This document shows, in pieces, positions 17,490-26,219 of a stretch of DNA of 42,553 bases. The number at the start of each line of letters is the position of its first letter. Within the stretch, counting starts at the first letter, position 1. The notes under the pieces were generated by a model that made no database searches, was not told where the DNA came from, and saw nothing but the letters and a program-made list of their open reading frames with translations. Source of the stretch: Bryobacterales bacterium (GTDB taxonomy: Bacteria > Acidobacteriota > Terriglobia > Bryobacterales > Bryobacteraceae); NCBI GenBank assembly GCA_019261985.1, contig JAFAQY010000014.1, forward strand, positions 1 to 42,553. Reading direction: 5' to 3'. Made by a program: the position numbers and the translations under genes.

Positions 17490-18746
17490 ATGTTGCACAA
17501 ATGGATTTCCGGGACTGCACTTGCAGCCGCCCTGTTGATGTCGGCTTGCGGGTTCAAGCATGCGAAATACGAAAACCCGATCACGAAAGACACGCAGCAA
17601 CCCGACAAGATACTTTTCGACAAAGCGGTGAAGGATATCGAAAAGGGGCGGTACGAAGTCGCCCGGCTAACGCTGAATACGCTCATCAATACGTACGACA
17701 CCAGCGAGTATCTCGCGAAGGCTAAACTGGCGATCGCCGATAGCTGGTATCGCGAGGGCGGCATTCAGGGGCTGACCCAAGCGGAGGCCGAATACAAGGA
17801 TTTCATCCTGTTCTACCCGACCATGGAAGAAGCCGCCGAGTCGCAAAAGAAGCTGTGCGATATCCACTATAAACAGATGGAAAAGCCGGACCGTGATCAA
17901 AACCAGGTTTTGCGCGCCGAACAGGAATGCAAACAGCTTCTAACGCAGTTCCCGAACTCGAAGTATGTTCCGGCGACAGAACAGGAATTGCGCAACATCC
18001 AGGAAGTGCTGGCGGAATCGGAGATGGGCGCCGGCGCCTTCTATTACAAGAAAGGCAGTTGGGCCGCCGCTGCCAACCGCATGCAGGGACTTTCAGAAAC
18101 CTACCCGCTGTACAGCCGCGCGGATGAGGCGCTATGGCTGGAAGCAGACGCTTATAGCCACATGGGCCCGCGCTTCCGTCAAAAGTCGGGAGACGCGCTG
18201 GCATCGCTGGTCCGGAACTATCCTCTTAGTTCTTACTCCGACGACGCAAAAAAGAAGCTGAAGGATATGGAATTGGAAGTTCCCGAAGCCGATCCGGCCG
18301 CCGTGGCGCGGATGAAGTTCGACCAGGAGAACCGTACGAAGGCCGGAATGGTGCATCGCGCAACCGGCTGGGTGCGGTCGAGCCCGGAGACCAGCGTAGC
18401 CGCGAAATCCGGCGCGCCGCAGATGAATAATCCTAAACAGAATATTCCCGCCAATGTTCCGGTTCCAATCGCCGATAACGGCGGATTCGCCGGTGACGTT
18501 ACGGTGGCGCCTGTGACCGACACATCCGCGCTCGATACCAAGCCGGATGCCCGTGCCGCACAAGCAGCGGCGGACGGGTCGTCAACGGGATCCGCTCCGG
18601 CGGCCTCTACCGCGACTGCGCAAACTCCAGAAGACAACGCCAACACCAAGGGCAAGGCGAAGAAGAAATCGAAGCAACAAAAGCCTGCGCAAAATCAGCA
18701 GGCCGCGCCTCAGGCTCAGCAACAGCAGCCTTCGCCGCAGCAGTAG
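17490..18746 (+). CDS. bamD: Outer-membrane assembly lipoprotein BamD with a long low-complexity tail
   Basis: The product (418 aa) has a lipoprotein signal (LLMSACG, Cys20) and TPR-like repeats over roughly residues 40-265 characteristic of BamD/YfiO: FDKAVKDIEKGRYEVARLTL, then LAIADSWYREGG, AEAEYKDFILFYP and later YSDDAKKKLK. BamD works with BamA to insert beta-barrels such as the two giant receptors in this window. Typical BamD is about 245-280 aa. Here about 150 extra residues end in a Lys/Gln/Ala/Pro-rich tail, probably disordered and periplasmic. A GGATCGAGGT ribosome-binding site precedes the ATG. Confidence 0.85.
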   Translation: MLHKWISGTALAAALLMSACGFKHAKYENPITKDTQQPDKILFDKAVKDIEKGRYEVARLTLNTLINTYDTSEYLAKAKLAIADSWYREGGIQGLTQAEAEYKDFILFYPTMEEAAESQKKLCDIHYKQMEKPDRDQNQVLRAEQECKQLLTQFPNSKYVPATEQELRNIQEVLAESEMGAGAFYYKKGSWAAAANRMQGLSETYPLYSRADEALWLEADAYSHMGPRFRQKSGDALASLVRNYPLSSYSDDAKKKLKDMELEVPEADPAAVARMKFDQENRTKAGMVHRATGWVRSSPETSVAAKSGAPQMNNPKQNIPANVPVPIADNGGFAGDVTVAPVTDTSALDTKPDARAAQAAADGSSTGSAPAASTATAQTPEDNANTKGKAKKKSKQQKPAQNQQAAPQAQQQQPSPQQ

Positions 18747-18778
18747 TTGGCCTTCAGTTTTCAACTCCGGCCATCCGC

Positions 18779-19336
18779 ATGAGCGTCATTCTGCTTGCGG
18801 ACGATAGCGCGCACGCGCAGCGCATGGGCGAGCGCATTTTGCGTGAAGAAGGCTACGAGGTGGTTAGCCTCACGGACGGCGTTACGACGGTGATGCGCTT
18901 GGCGGACGTCGACCCGGATTTGGTCATCGCCGACGTTTTTCTTCCGGGCCGCAACGGTGTTGACCTGTGCCGGTACATAAAGGCGCACCACCGCCATGCT
19001 CGCGTGGTTCTGACCGCCGGTCTTCTCGAAAAGTTTAACGAAGAGGATGCGCGTCAAGCGGGCTGCGATGCGATCCTGCGAAAGCCGTTCGAGGCTTCGG
19101 TGGTGATGCAGACCATCCGTCCGTTGCTCGACGATGCTCAATCGGCGCGCGGAACGATTGCGGAAGGCGTGCCCGCCGCCGCCCCGGCCCCGATATCGGA
19201 TGGTCCTCCGCGACCCCCTGGTCCACTTCCCGATCCCCGTAGAATCGAAGCCGCCGTTACATTAGCGCTTGACGCGGCGCTTCCCGCGTTGGTCCGCGAG
19301 ATCACCGAGAAGGTATTGATCGCGTTGGGGCATTAA
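18779..19336 (+). CDS. CheY-like response regulator with a C-terminal extension
   Basis: The product (185 aa) has one receiver domain (1 to about 118) with the full set of conserved residues: acidic pair Asp8-Asp9, phospho-acceptor Asp52 (VIADVFLPG), Thr79 (VLTAG) and Lys102 (RKPF). A Pro/Ala-rich linker follows, then a short helix ending ITEKVLIALGH. No DNA-binding or enzymatic output domain is present. No histidine kinase gene is adjacent, so its partner is unknown. It lies 32 bp after bamD. Confidence 0.85.
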   Translation: MSVILLADDSAHAQRMGERILREEGYEVVSLTDGVTTVMRLADVDPDLVIADVFLPGRNGVDLCRYIKAHHRHARVVLTAGLLEKFNEEDARQAGCDAILRKPFEASVVMQTIRPLLDDAQSARGTIAEGVPAAAPAPISDGPPRPPGPLPDPRRIEAAVTLALDAALPALVREITEKVLIALGH

Positions 19337-19364
19337 CGGCGCGTAACGTATTATAGTTGCAGGT

Positions 19365-19931
19365 ATGGCGACGACTCCGGCATTGCTCACTGTCGAAGAG
19401 TTCGACAAACTTTCTTGGCCAGACGGCAGAAAGCGCGAATTAAGACACGGCGAGATTGTGGAGAAAAAGGTGGCGCGCTTTACGCATGAGGTGGTAAAGG
19501 CCAAGGCGACTAAGATTCTTGTACTTTGGGCCGCGCAATCCGATGCCGGGGAGGTGCTTCCGGAAAGTGAGTACAAGCTGGATGCCTCCATCGCATATTT
19601 CCCCGACCTTTCGTTCTTGACGAAGGCGCGCTTTGCCGCCGCGGCAGCGGAAGGAAATAGAGCGGCGCGTGGCGCGCCGGAGTTGGCGATTGAAGTCGTC
19701 TCTTCCGAAGAAGCAAAAGATCTGGAGACCAAAATCGAGGACTACCTCACATTCGGAAGCCGGGCCGTATGGGTCCTGTACCCCGAACTGCGCGTAATGC
19801 GGGTGCACGATCAGACCGGCGCATCGCGGCTCCTGCGCGAGACGGACACTCTGGAAGATCCCGAGTTACTCCCAGGTTTTCGTGTGAACGTGGCAAAGTT
19901 TTTCGAGGGCCTGCCGCCTCGCGAGCGCTGA
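19365..19931 (+). CDS. Uma2-family putative restriction-like endonuclease
   Basis: The product (188 aa) belongs to the Uma2 (DUF820) family, with the family beginning LLTVEEFDKLSWPDGRKRELRHGEIV. The PD-(D/E)XK-type core is visible as FPDLSFL, APELAIEVVSS and the lysine in DLETKIEDYLTFGSRAVWVLYP. The family is expanded in cyanobacteria and Acidobacteria. A nuclease fold is established, but the biological role is unclear. Length is normal and nothing suggests decay. Confidence 0.85.
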   Translation: MATTPALLTVEEFDKLSWPDGRKRELRHGEIVEKKVARFTHEVVKAKATKILVLWAAQSDAGEVLPESEYKLDASIAYFPDLSFLTKARFAAAAAEGNRAARGAPELAIEVVSSEEAKDLETKIEDYLTFGSRAVWVLYPELRVMRVHDQTGASRLLRETDTLEDPELLPGFRVNVAKFFEGLPPRER

Positions 19932-19938
19932 CGCGCAC

Positions 19939-21087
19939 TCAGCCCCGGCATTTACAACTGCTTAAGATCGAACAGTAGTACTCGATATAGCGGCACACGC
20001 TCTTCTCCGCCGAAAACTCCTGCTGTGCACGCTCGCGCGCGGCGTCGCCCATCCGCTTGGCTAGCTCGGGATCGGCGGCAAGCTTCAGGATGTCGCGCGC
20101 CATCGCGCCGATGTCTCCGAGTTTGACCAGGAATCCAGTTCTGCGGTCTTGCACGATTTCAGAAACGCCGCCGACCCCGGTTGCGATTACGGGTTTGCCG
20201 AAACTCATGGTTTCGAGCACTCCCATACCGAAGCTCTCTTTCTCGGAAGTGTAAAGACCCGTGTCCGCGGCGTTAATGTAGTTCTCGATGTCGACGACGT
20301 TGTTGCGGACAATGAGCCGGTTCGAGATTCCCAGTTCCTTTGCGAGCGGGCGATATTCGTCGAAAGGTCCGCCGGCGAGAATCAGCAACTTGATTCTCCG
20401 GTCGTTGGTGTCGGCAAGAACATGAAGAACATCCGGCACACGCTTTACCGGCCTCAAGTTCGACATGTGAATTAGCAGAAAATCGCGATCGGCTACGCGC
20501 AGCGAATGACGAACCTCCGTGCGATCGCGGCGCGGCGGCATGGGCCGGTAGAAATTATGGACAACGTGAATTGGCTTGCGCGTGCGCAGGACCTGCACAG
20601 TTTCTTTCCGCAGACTCTCGGATACCGCCGTTACGCCGCACGAATTCTCAATGGAATATTTGATGATCGGCCTCAGGTTGGGATCGCGGCCGAGCAGCGT
20701 GATATCCGTGCCATGCAAGGTGGTCACGACATGCGGCGTCCGCTGGCGCTCCGTTTGGGCGATGTGCGTGGCCAACAGCGCTGCCGTGGCGTGCGGGACC
20801 GCATAGTGAACGTGGAGAATATCCAGCTTGTGGCGCTGCGCAACTTCCACCATCTTTACGGCGAGGGGAAGCGTGTAGTCGGGATATTTGAACAACTGGT
20901 ATTGATTGATTTCGACCTGATGAAATTGGATATTCGGCTGCGCGATATCCAGCCGGAACGGTGGCTCGTAGCTGATGAAGTGGACTTTGTGGCCCAATTT
21001 CGCCAGTTCGCTGCCAAGCTGCGAGGCGACGATCCCGCTGCCGCCGATCGACGGGTAGCACGTAATCCCGATCGCAAGCCTTCTCAT
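19939..21087 (-). CDS. bshA: Bacillithiol synthesis glycosyltransferase BshA
   Basis: The product (382 aa) is a GT4 enzyme strongly resembling BshA, which joins UDP-GlcNAc and L-malate to form GlcNAc-malate, the first step of bacillithiol synthesis. Hallmarks are the N-terminal LAIGITCYPSIGGSGIVAS, HVVTTLHGTDITLLGRDPNL, NFYRP, and the intact EX7E motif in KESFGMGVLETM followed by GKPVIATGVGGVSEIV. The gene starts 1 bp after bshB1 and is third in a minus-strand operon. The C-terminal CSILSSCKC is unusually cysteine-rich. Confidence 0.92.
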   Translation of the reverse strand: MRRLAIGITCYPSIGGSGIVASQLGSELAKLGHKVHFISYEPPFRLDIAQPNIQFHQVEINQYQLFKYPDYTLPLAVKMVEVAQRHKLDILHVHYAVPHATAALLATHIAQTERQRTPHVVTTLHGTDITLLGRDPNLRPIIKYSIENSCGVTAVSESLRKETVQVLRTRKPIHVVHNFYRPMPPRRDRTEVRHSLRVADRDFLLIHMSNLRPVKRVPDVLHVLADTNDRRIKLLILAGGPFDEYRPLAKELGISNRLIVRNNVVDIENYINAADTGLYTSEKESFGMGVLETMSFGKPVIATGVGGVSEIVQDRRTGFLVKLGDIGAMARDILKLAADPELAKRMGDAARERAQQEFSAEKSVCRYIEYYCSILSSCKCRG

Positions 21088-21088
21088 G

Positions 21089-21781
21089 TCAATAGTTGCG
21101 GGACGACAGCGTAAGATCCGATATCGACGTGATTCGAACGGGATCGTTCACCCAGAGGCCGATCGCGGACGACGTTCCGATCGCTGTGCCAAGGGCGCGG
21201 GCGCGAGCCATAACCAGGTTGATGTAAGCCTTCGTTTTCATTTGCGTCTTGTGGCACCTCATCGCCGCTTGCCACTGCTCCTCAACATCGCTCGTGTCGA
21301 CAATAATGTGCGGCCGCTCGCCGAAGCTTTGGGTGATCGAATACAAGTACAAGTTTGAGATGCTGTGGACTGGCAATGGACGCAACTCTTCCAGCCCTCC
21401 GTAGCGGGCCAAACGCGCTGCATCGCGGACCATGCGCGCCGTGGCGAGATGATCCGGGTGCTGATTCTCGTCGAAATTCGGAGCAAGGATAATTTCCGGC
21501 CGGTACTGCCGGATGTGGCGTGCGATCGCGATCGCGTTCTCGGGCGTATGGCGAAGATGGCAGTCGCCGCCGAGATCGATGAATTCAAGTTCGGCCCCGA
21601 TAATCTGCGCCGCCTGGCGCGTTTCTTCCACGCGCTCCTCGGGAGTGCCGGATGTCGATGCCTCCCCTTTCGACAAAACCAGAATTTTTGCGTGGTTGCC
21701 TTTGCGCAGTTCTTGAATCAACAGAGCGGCGCAGCCGAACTCCACATCGTCGGGGTGGGGACCCACGGCGAGAATTTTCAT
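21089..21781 (-). CDS. bshB1: Bacillithiol biosynthesis deacetylase BshB1
   Basis: The product (230 aa) is a LmbE/PIG-L-type zinc deacetylase. The metal-binding motif HPDD is at residues 9-12 and the second zinc ligand His lies in ENQHPDHLATA. BshB removes acetyl from GlcNAc-malate to give GlcN-malate, the second step of bacillithiol synthesis. Placement directly before bshA supports this over other PIG-L roles. BshC, which adds cysteine, is not in the window. Confidence 0.92.
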   Translation of the reverse strand: MKILAVGPHPDDVEFGCAALLIQELRKGNHAKILVLSKGEASTSGTPEERVEETRQAAQIIGAELEFIDLGGDCHLRHTPENAIAIARHIRQYRPEIILAPNFDENQHPDHLATARMVRDAARLARYGGLEELRPLPVHSISNLYLYSITQSFGERPHIIVDTSDVEEQWQAAMRCHKTQMKTKAYINLVMARARALGTAIGTSSAIGLWVNDPVRITSISDLTLSSRNY

Positions 21782-21787
21782 CAGGCC

Positions 21788-22270
21788 TTAGGATTCGGAG
21801 ATCGTAACGCTGATTAACTTATCGCCTTGCTGGACGGCATTGACTATGTCCTGCCCCTTCGTAACCTGGCCGAAAACGGTGTGCTTGGGATCCAAGTGGC
21901 CGGTCACCACATGCGTGATGAAGAATTGGCTTCCATTCGTGTTCGGACCGGCGTTCGCCATCGACAGCGAACCGATTTTGTGCTGATTCGGGCGCCCCTG
22001 GATCTCATCTTCAAAACGGTAACCAGGGCCGCCGCGGCCGGTAGCGGTGGGGTCGCCGCCCTGAATCATGAAATCGCCTATGACTCGGTGGAAGGTCGTG
22101 TTGTCATAGAACTTCTCGCGCGCCAAAAAAACAAAATTGTTTACCGTCTTGGGCTTATCCCTGGCAAAAAGATCGCACACAATGTCACCGCGTGAGGTCT
22201 TGAACGTGGCGGTGTAGTTCTTGTTCACATCGATCGACATGGGCGGCGGGGCCGAGTACTCGTTGGGCAT
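21788..22270 (-). CDS. Cyclophilin-type peptidyl-prolyl cis-trans isomerase
   Basis: The product (160 aa) is a compact cyclophilin that catalyses proline isomerisation during protein folding. Motifs include YDNTTFHRVIGDFMIQGGD with the catalytic arginine, GYRFEDE, LSMANAGPNTNGSQFFIT and LDPKHTVFGQV. No signal peptide is present, so it is probably cytosolic. It is first in a tight operon with bshB1 (6-bp gap) and bshA. A functional link between this isomerase and bacillithiol is not established. A nearer start at the second Met (residue 11, MSIDVNKNY) is possible. Confidence 0.93.
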   Translation of the reverse strand: MPNEYSAPPPMSIDVNKNYTATFKTSRGDIVCDLFARDKPKTVNNFVFLAREKFYDNTTFHRVIGDFMIQGGDPTATGRGGPGYRFEDEIQGRPNQHKIGSLSMANAGPNTNGSQFFITHVVTGHLDPKHTVFGQVTKGQDIVNAVQQGDKLISVTISES

Positions 22271-22340
22271 GCACCTTTCAGTCTAACCCGCCGCTCCAGT
22301 CTTGCCGCACCCAGCCTTGCGAAAGTGTAAAAAATCCAAG

Positions 22341-22363
22341 GGACAAGCTTAAGCGTGTCCTAC
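22341..22363. repeat. Palindrome copy 3 (imperfect)
   Basis: GGACAAGCTTAAGCGTGTCC followed by TAC matches the 26-bp palindrome with one arm base changed. Read on the minus strand it encodes the final VGHA and the TAA stop of the DHA2 exporter. Confidence 0.9.
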
Positions 22364-23986
22364 TTCCGCCACAGCGGGCTGCTTCTCGTGACTTGCCTTG
22401 AGCCGCACGTTTTTCAGCGCAAAGTGCAGAATGACCACTGCGCTCATAATCACGGCGCTCGCAAAAAAGATCGATTGCAGACCGTGAATCATCGCCGCCG
22501 GTACGGCCGACATCAGCTTGTGCAGCAAATCCAAGCCGCCCGGATATTGGCCGAACTCTTGTTCGAGCCTCGGCCGTAGCTGCGGCAGCATCAGAGGGTA
22601 CTTGACAAAGGGCGTTAGCGCTACGGCGGGCGTTCCCGGCGGGACCGCGCTAGTGAAATCCTGATGGAAGCGCGTCAGGAACACGCTGCCGAACGTCGCC
22701 ACTCCAACCGTGCTGCCGATGGCGCGAAAGAAAGTCGTAGACGAAGTTGCCGCCCCCATCTGATGCCTCGGCGCGACGTTCTGCACGGCCACGGTGTACA
22801 CCGGATTCAGCAACCCCATGCCGAATCCCGCAATGATCATGCCCAGTATTACGTAGCTGTGCGTTGTAGCCGCGTCCATGCGCGCGAACAAAATCATGCC
22901 GATGGCCACCAGCACGGAGCCCGTCACCGCCGCCAGCTTGTAGCTCCGCAGTTTCAGATTAAGTTGCCCGGAGATGATGCTCCCGGCCACCGCCCCCATC
23001 ATTAGCGGCGTCATCAAGTTCCCCGAGCGCGTCGCGGAAACGCCCAAAACGCCCTGCATGAATAGCGGCAGGTAAATGATCACCCCGAACATCCCCATGC
23101 CCAACACGAACACGCAGATCGAGCAGATGGCGATCACTGGTTGCTTGAACAACGTAAGTGGGATCAGCGGTTCCACGGCCCTAGTCTCGAAGAACAAAAA
23201 GGCGGCCAGCATCACACCCGACAAAACCAGAAGATATTCCACTCGCGGCGAGGACCATCCATATTCCGTCACCCAAGTAAGCGCGAGCAGCAGCGAAACG
23301 ATGCAGATGGTAAGCGTCACCACGCCCGCCCAGTCCAACACGCGCTTGATTCCTTCCGGGTGTAGGGCAGGGAACTGCGAGTAAATGGCCGCGATCACCA
23401 GTACGCCCACGGGAAGGTTCACGTAAAAGCAAGCGCGCCAGGAAATGTGATCGGTAAGCCAGCCGCCAAGGGTTGGGCCGAAGATGGAAGCCAAACCCCA
23501 CACGGCTGCGAAAAGCCCTTGATACCGGCCGCGCTCCGCCGGCGAGAAGATATCGCCGATGATGATGAAGATCAGCCCCATCAAAATTCCGCCGCCCAAG
23601 CCCTGCAGGCCCCGAAACACAATCAACTGATTCATCCCATCCAGTGGAAGAAACGTAAGCTCGCCCGCGGCGCCGCACAGCGCGGACGCTCCCACAAACA
23701 ATGCCGCGCCGGCCAGCAGAAACCACTTACGCCCATAAATGTCCGACAGTTTGCCGAAGATCGGCACCGCGATTGTCGAGCTGAGCAAATATGCCGTCGC
23801 GACCCATGGATAGCGGTCGAAGCCCGAAAGCGTCGCGATGATTCGCGGCTCGGCTGTGCCCACGATGGTTTGATCGAGCGCCGATAGCAGTAGCCCGAGC
23901 ATGAGGCCAGCCATCGTCCACATTAATTGCGGCCGCGTGAGCGGGATCAAGCCGGAAGTATGGTATTTGATCTCCGAGGTAGGCAC
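22349..23986 (-). CDS. DHA2-family (EmrB/QacA-type) MFS drug exporter
   Basis: The product (545 aa) is a proton-driven major facilitator with about 14 predicted membrane segments. It carries motif A as FGKLSDIYGRK, motif C as FGPTLGGWL, and the DHA2 signature LDQTIVGTAEPRI, where glutamate replaces the usual leucine. Such proteins export hydrophobic drugs or metabolites across the inner membrane. Its ATG is only 21 bp from the divergent VWA gene start, so one or both promoters must lie within coding sequence. The last residues VGHA come from the palindrome. The substrate is unknown and no adjacent membrane-fusion protein gene is seen. Confidence 0.9.
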   Translation of the reverse strand: MPTSEIKYHTSGLIPLTRPQLMWTMAGLMLGLLLSALDQTIVGTAEPRIIATLSGFDRYPWVATAYLLSSTIAVPIFGKLSDIYGRKWFLLAGAALFVGASALCGAAGELTFLPLDGMNQLIVFRGLQGLGGGILMGLIFIIIGDIFSPAERGRYQGLFAAVWGLASIFGPTLGGWLTDHISWRACFYVNLPVGVLVIAAIYSQFPALHPEGIKRVLDWAGVVTLTICIVSLLLALTWVTEYGWSSPRVEYLLVLSGVMLAAFLFFETRAVEPLIPLTLFKQPVIAICSICVFVLGMGMFGVIIYLPLFMQGVLGVSATRSGNLMTPLMMGAVAGSIISGQLNLKLRSYKLAAVTGSVLVAIGMILFARMDAATTHSYVILGMIIAGFGMGLLNPVYTVAVQNVAPRHQMGAATSSTTFFRAIGSTVGVATFGSVFLTRFHQDFTSAVPPGTPAVALTPFVKYPLMLPQLRPRLEQEFGQYPGGLDLLHKLMSAVPAAMIHGLQSIFFASAVIMSAVVILHFALKNVRLKASHEKQPAVAEVGHA

Positions 23987-24007
23987 TCCCTTTAGAATAG
24001 TGGATGG

Positions 24008-24958
24008 ATGAAGTGCTCCCGCCGCCGCTTCGTTCTCTCGGGCGCCTCGATCGTAGCGGCCCGTGTCCTGCGGGCTCAGGAGCCGGACGATAGCGGCGCA
24101 ATATTCTCCACCGGCATCAAGGTCGTCAACGTTCTGGCCACCGTGCGCGGGAAAAACGGCGCGCTTATCAACGATCTCACCAAGGACGACTTTCTTCTAA
24201 AAGAAAACGGGCGCACGCAAACCGTGCGTTACTTCTCTCGCGAAACCGACCTGCCTTTATCCATCGGCGTGCTTGTAGACACCAGCCTGAGCCAGCTCAA
24301 GGTTCTGGAGGCAGAGCTCGGCGCCAGCTTCCGCTTCCTCGACGATGTTGTCCGCGAAGACAAGGACGAAGTCTTCGTGATGCAATTCGACCTCGCCGTT
24401 ATGCTGCGGCAGTACCTTACGAATTCGCGCACGAAACTGGAAGAAGCCCTTCAGAACGTAGACACTCCTTCGCATCACGATCTGATGCTGCAGCGCGGCG
24501 GGGGGACGCTGCTGTACGACGCCGTGATCAAAGGCGCTGAGATTATGCGTGACCGTCGCAACCGCAAGGCTCTGATCCTGCTGACGGATGGCGTCGATAC
24601 GGGAAGCGAGGCGACGTTGGAGGCGTCGATCGATTCCGCCCAGCGCGCGGACACCTTGATCTACTCGATCCTGTTTTCCGATGAGGGCTATTACGGGCTT
24701 TTCGGGGGCGGAGCCGATGGCCGCCACGTTCTACAGCGTTTAGCGAAGGAAACTGGCGGCGGATTTTTCGAAGTCTCGAAGAATCGGCCAATTGAGCAGA
24801 TCTATCGCGAAATCCAGAACGAGCTGCGCAGTCAATACAATTTGGGATTCGTCTCCGATGTGCCGGTGCGCATTTCGGAATTCCGACGCCTGCAGCTCAC
24901 GGCCAAGCAGAAGGGGTTAACCGTCGAGTCGCGCGATAAATACTGGGCTCAGCGTTGA
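24008..24958 (+). CDS. VWFA-related acidobacterial domain protein, exported
   Basis: The product (316 aa) begins MKCSRRRFVLSGAS, a twin-arginine-like signal peptide ending near LRAQ. A von Willebrand factor A domain follows: the MIDAS motif is GVLVDTSLSQ (DxSxS), with the distal LILLTDGVDTGS. The N-terminal part (VNVLATVRGKNGALINDLTKDDFLLKENG) is the strand-rich lead typical of the VWFA-related acidobacterial family. These proteins are assumed to mediate metal-dependent protein contacts in the periplasm or on the surface; partners are unknown. The ORF is intact and divergent from the exporter gene. Confidence 0.87.
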   Translation: MKCSRRRFVLSGASIVAARVLRAQEPDDSGAIFSTGIKVVNVLATVRGKNGALINDLTKDDFLLKENGRTQTVRYFSRETDLPLSIGVLVDTSLSQLKVLEAELGASFRFLDDVVREDKDEVFVMQFDLAVMLRQYLTNSRTKLEEALQNVDTPSHHDLMLQRGGGTLLYDAVIKGAEIMRDRRNRKALILLTDGVDTGSEATLEASIDSAQRADTLIYSILFSDEGYYGLFGGGADGRHVLQRLAKETGGGFFEVSKNRPIEQIYREIQNELRSQYNLGFVSDVPVRISEFRRLQLTAKQKGLTVESRDKYWAQR

Positions 24959-24988
24959 CAAAAAATCCATATATGCTATCCGGGACAC

Positions 24989-25018
24989 AAAAAAGCCGCG
25001 GCTCCTCCAAGCCGCGGC
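24989..25018 (-). terminator. Rho-independent terminator of the FecR-like gene
   Basis: A 9-bp GC stem (24995-25003 with 25010-25018, GCCGCGGCT pairing) and a 6-nt loop are followed on the minus strand by six T residues (24994-24989). It sits 18 bp past the stop of the minus-strand FecR-like gene and is the cleanest intrinsic terminator in the window. Confidence 0.85.
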
Positions 25019-25036
25019 ATAGGGAGTAACTCTTAC

Positions 25037-25978
25037 CTATCGTCGTCCTCCACCGTGAAATCCGCCTCCTCCGCTAAATCCGCGGGCGCTGCCCACAAAA
25101 CCTCCTCCACGTGGCCCAACGAACACCGCTCCGCCGCGCGAACCATAGAAGCCCCGGCCATAGAAACCCGGCCGGCCGATCACGTACGGTCCGCCGCCAT
25201 ACACATAAAACGGCGAATAGAAACCCCACCCAAAGGGGTTATAAAAGAAACCATCCGCGGGCAGGAATGACCAATACCCGAATGACGGACCCCAATACCA
25301 GCCCGGCCCGTACCATCCGTTATTGACCACCACCGTGCGGGCGGCATCCAGGTTGGCTTGCGCTTCGTACCCCGAGCGCAAGCTGCTCCACCGTAGCAGA
25401 GCCGTTTCCTTCACGGGCTTGCTGTTGAAGTCCTGGGCCTTCAATTTGCCGGACTCATTCAGAATGGCTTCGTGGTTCTTGCCGACATTTACGCTCTGGT
25501 CATCGAGCGTTACTTTGGCTTTTCCATCCAGCACCTGGGCGAAAGGCTGCCCCGAATTCACCACGTATAATCCTTTCTTCAGGATGTCGGTCCGCGCGCC
25601 GGTCTGATCGATGGTTAAGCGATTATCTTTGGTCCACCAATCTGCTTCAACCGTCGCCTGACCTCGATCCAAGGCTATTTCAACGTTCGCCAGCCCGTTA
25701 GACACCATCCGTGCCTCGCTGTTCTCGCCGAGGCGAAGGAAAACTCCAGGCGTCAGCAGCATTTCTACTTTTCCATTTTGCGTGCCCAGAACCTCGCCGG
25801 GCTGAAGCACCTCATTCCCGATCGAGGAGGAATTTACAAGCGTTCCGTTCACCGTCGCCTGACCCTCCAGGTAATTCAAAGTTCCAGGCACCGGGCTTCT
25901 CGTCGGAGTTGCAAGGGCCAGCAAGCCGGAAAGGAAAACGCCGCCACCCACCCTCCAAAACCTTGCGTTCCACTTCAT
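25037..25978 (-). CDS. Exported FecR-domain-like protein with glycine/aromatic-rich tail
   Basis: The product (313 aa) has an N-terminal hydrophobic export signal and a FecR-like beta-rich segment at about 40-170 (GTLNYLEGQATVNG, LQPGEVLGTQNGKVEMLLTPGVFLRLG, VTLDDQSVNVGKNHEAIL). The tail from about residue 220 is extremely rich in Gly, Tyr, Phe and Trp and ends HGGGRR. Related proteins are frequent in Acidobacteria. They are not linked to sigma factors like true FecR, and their function is unknown. The tail looks intrinsically disordered or sticky and may associate with the surface. GGGAG lies 8 bp before the ATG. Confidence 0.75.
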   Translation of the reverse strand: MKWNARFWRVGGGVFLSGLLALATPTRSPVPGTLNYLEGQATVNGTLVNSSSIGNEVLQPGEVLGTQNGKVEMLLTPGVFLRLGENSEARMVSNGLANVEIALDRGQATVEADWWTKDNRLTIDQTGARTDILKKGLYVVNSGQPFAQVLDGKAKVTLDDQSVNVGKNHEAILNESGKLKAQDFNSKPVKETALLRWSSLRSGYEAQANLDAARTVVVNNGWYGPGWYWGPSFGYWSFLPADGFFYNPFGWGFYSPFYVYGGGPYVIGRPGFYGRGFYGSRGGAVFVGPRGGGFVGSARGFSGGGGFHGGGRR

Positions 25979-26219
25979 ATCTTTTCTCCCTATTCATTAG
26001 ACGCACGGAAAGCTATGTCGGATGCTGATGGAACTTAAGCTATCGGGCCGCTATTTCATAGAGATAGCTCCACATCGCACGCAATTTGCCTGGCAACTTC
26101 GGCGCGCGGCAAGCGTTGCGGTGCAACGATAAATTGGGCGCCTACTGCGATTGTGCGCTCATACGGGTAGCGGGAGTCTTTCTTCATCACCGGCGGCCTC
26201 CGGGCCGATCATCCTTCCA

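Noticed and set aside
26151-26219. TTG start giving 23 extra residues on the ArsB-like permease
   Set aside because: The extra residues are polar and Ser-rich, unlike the family, and an ATG follows at 26220.
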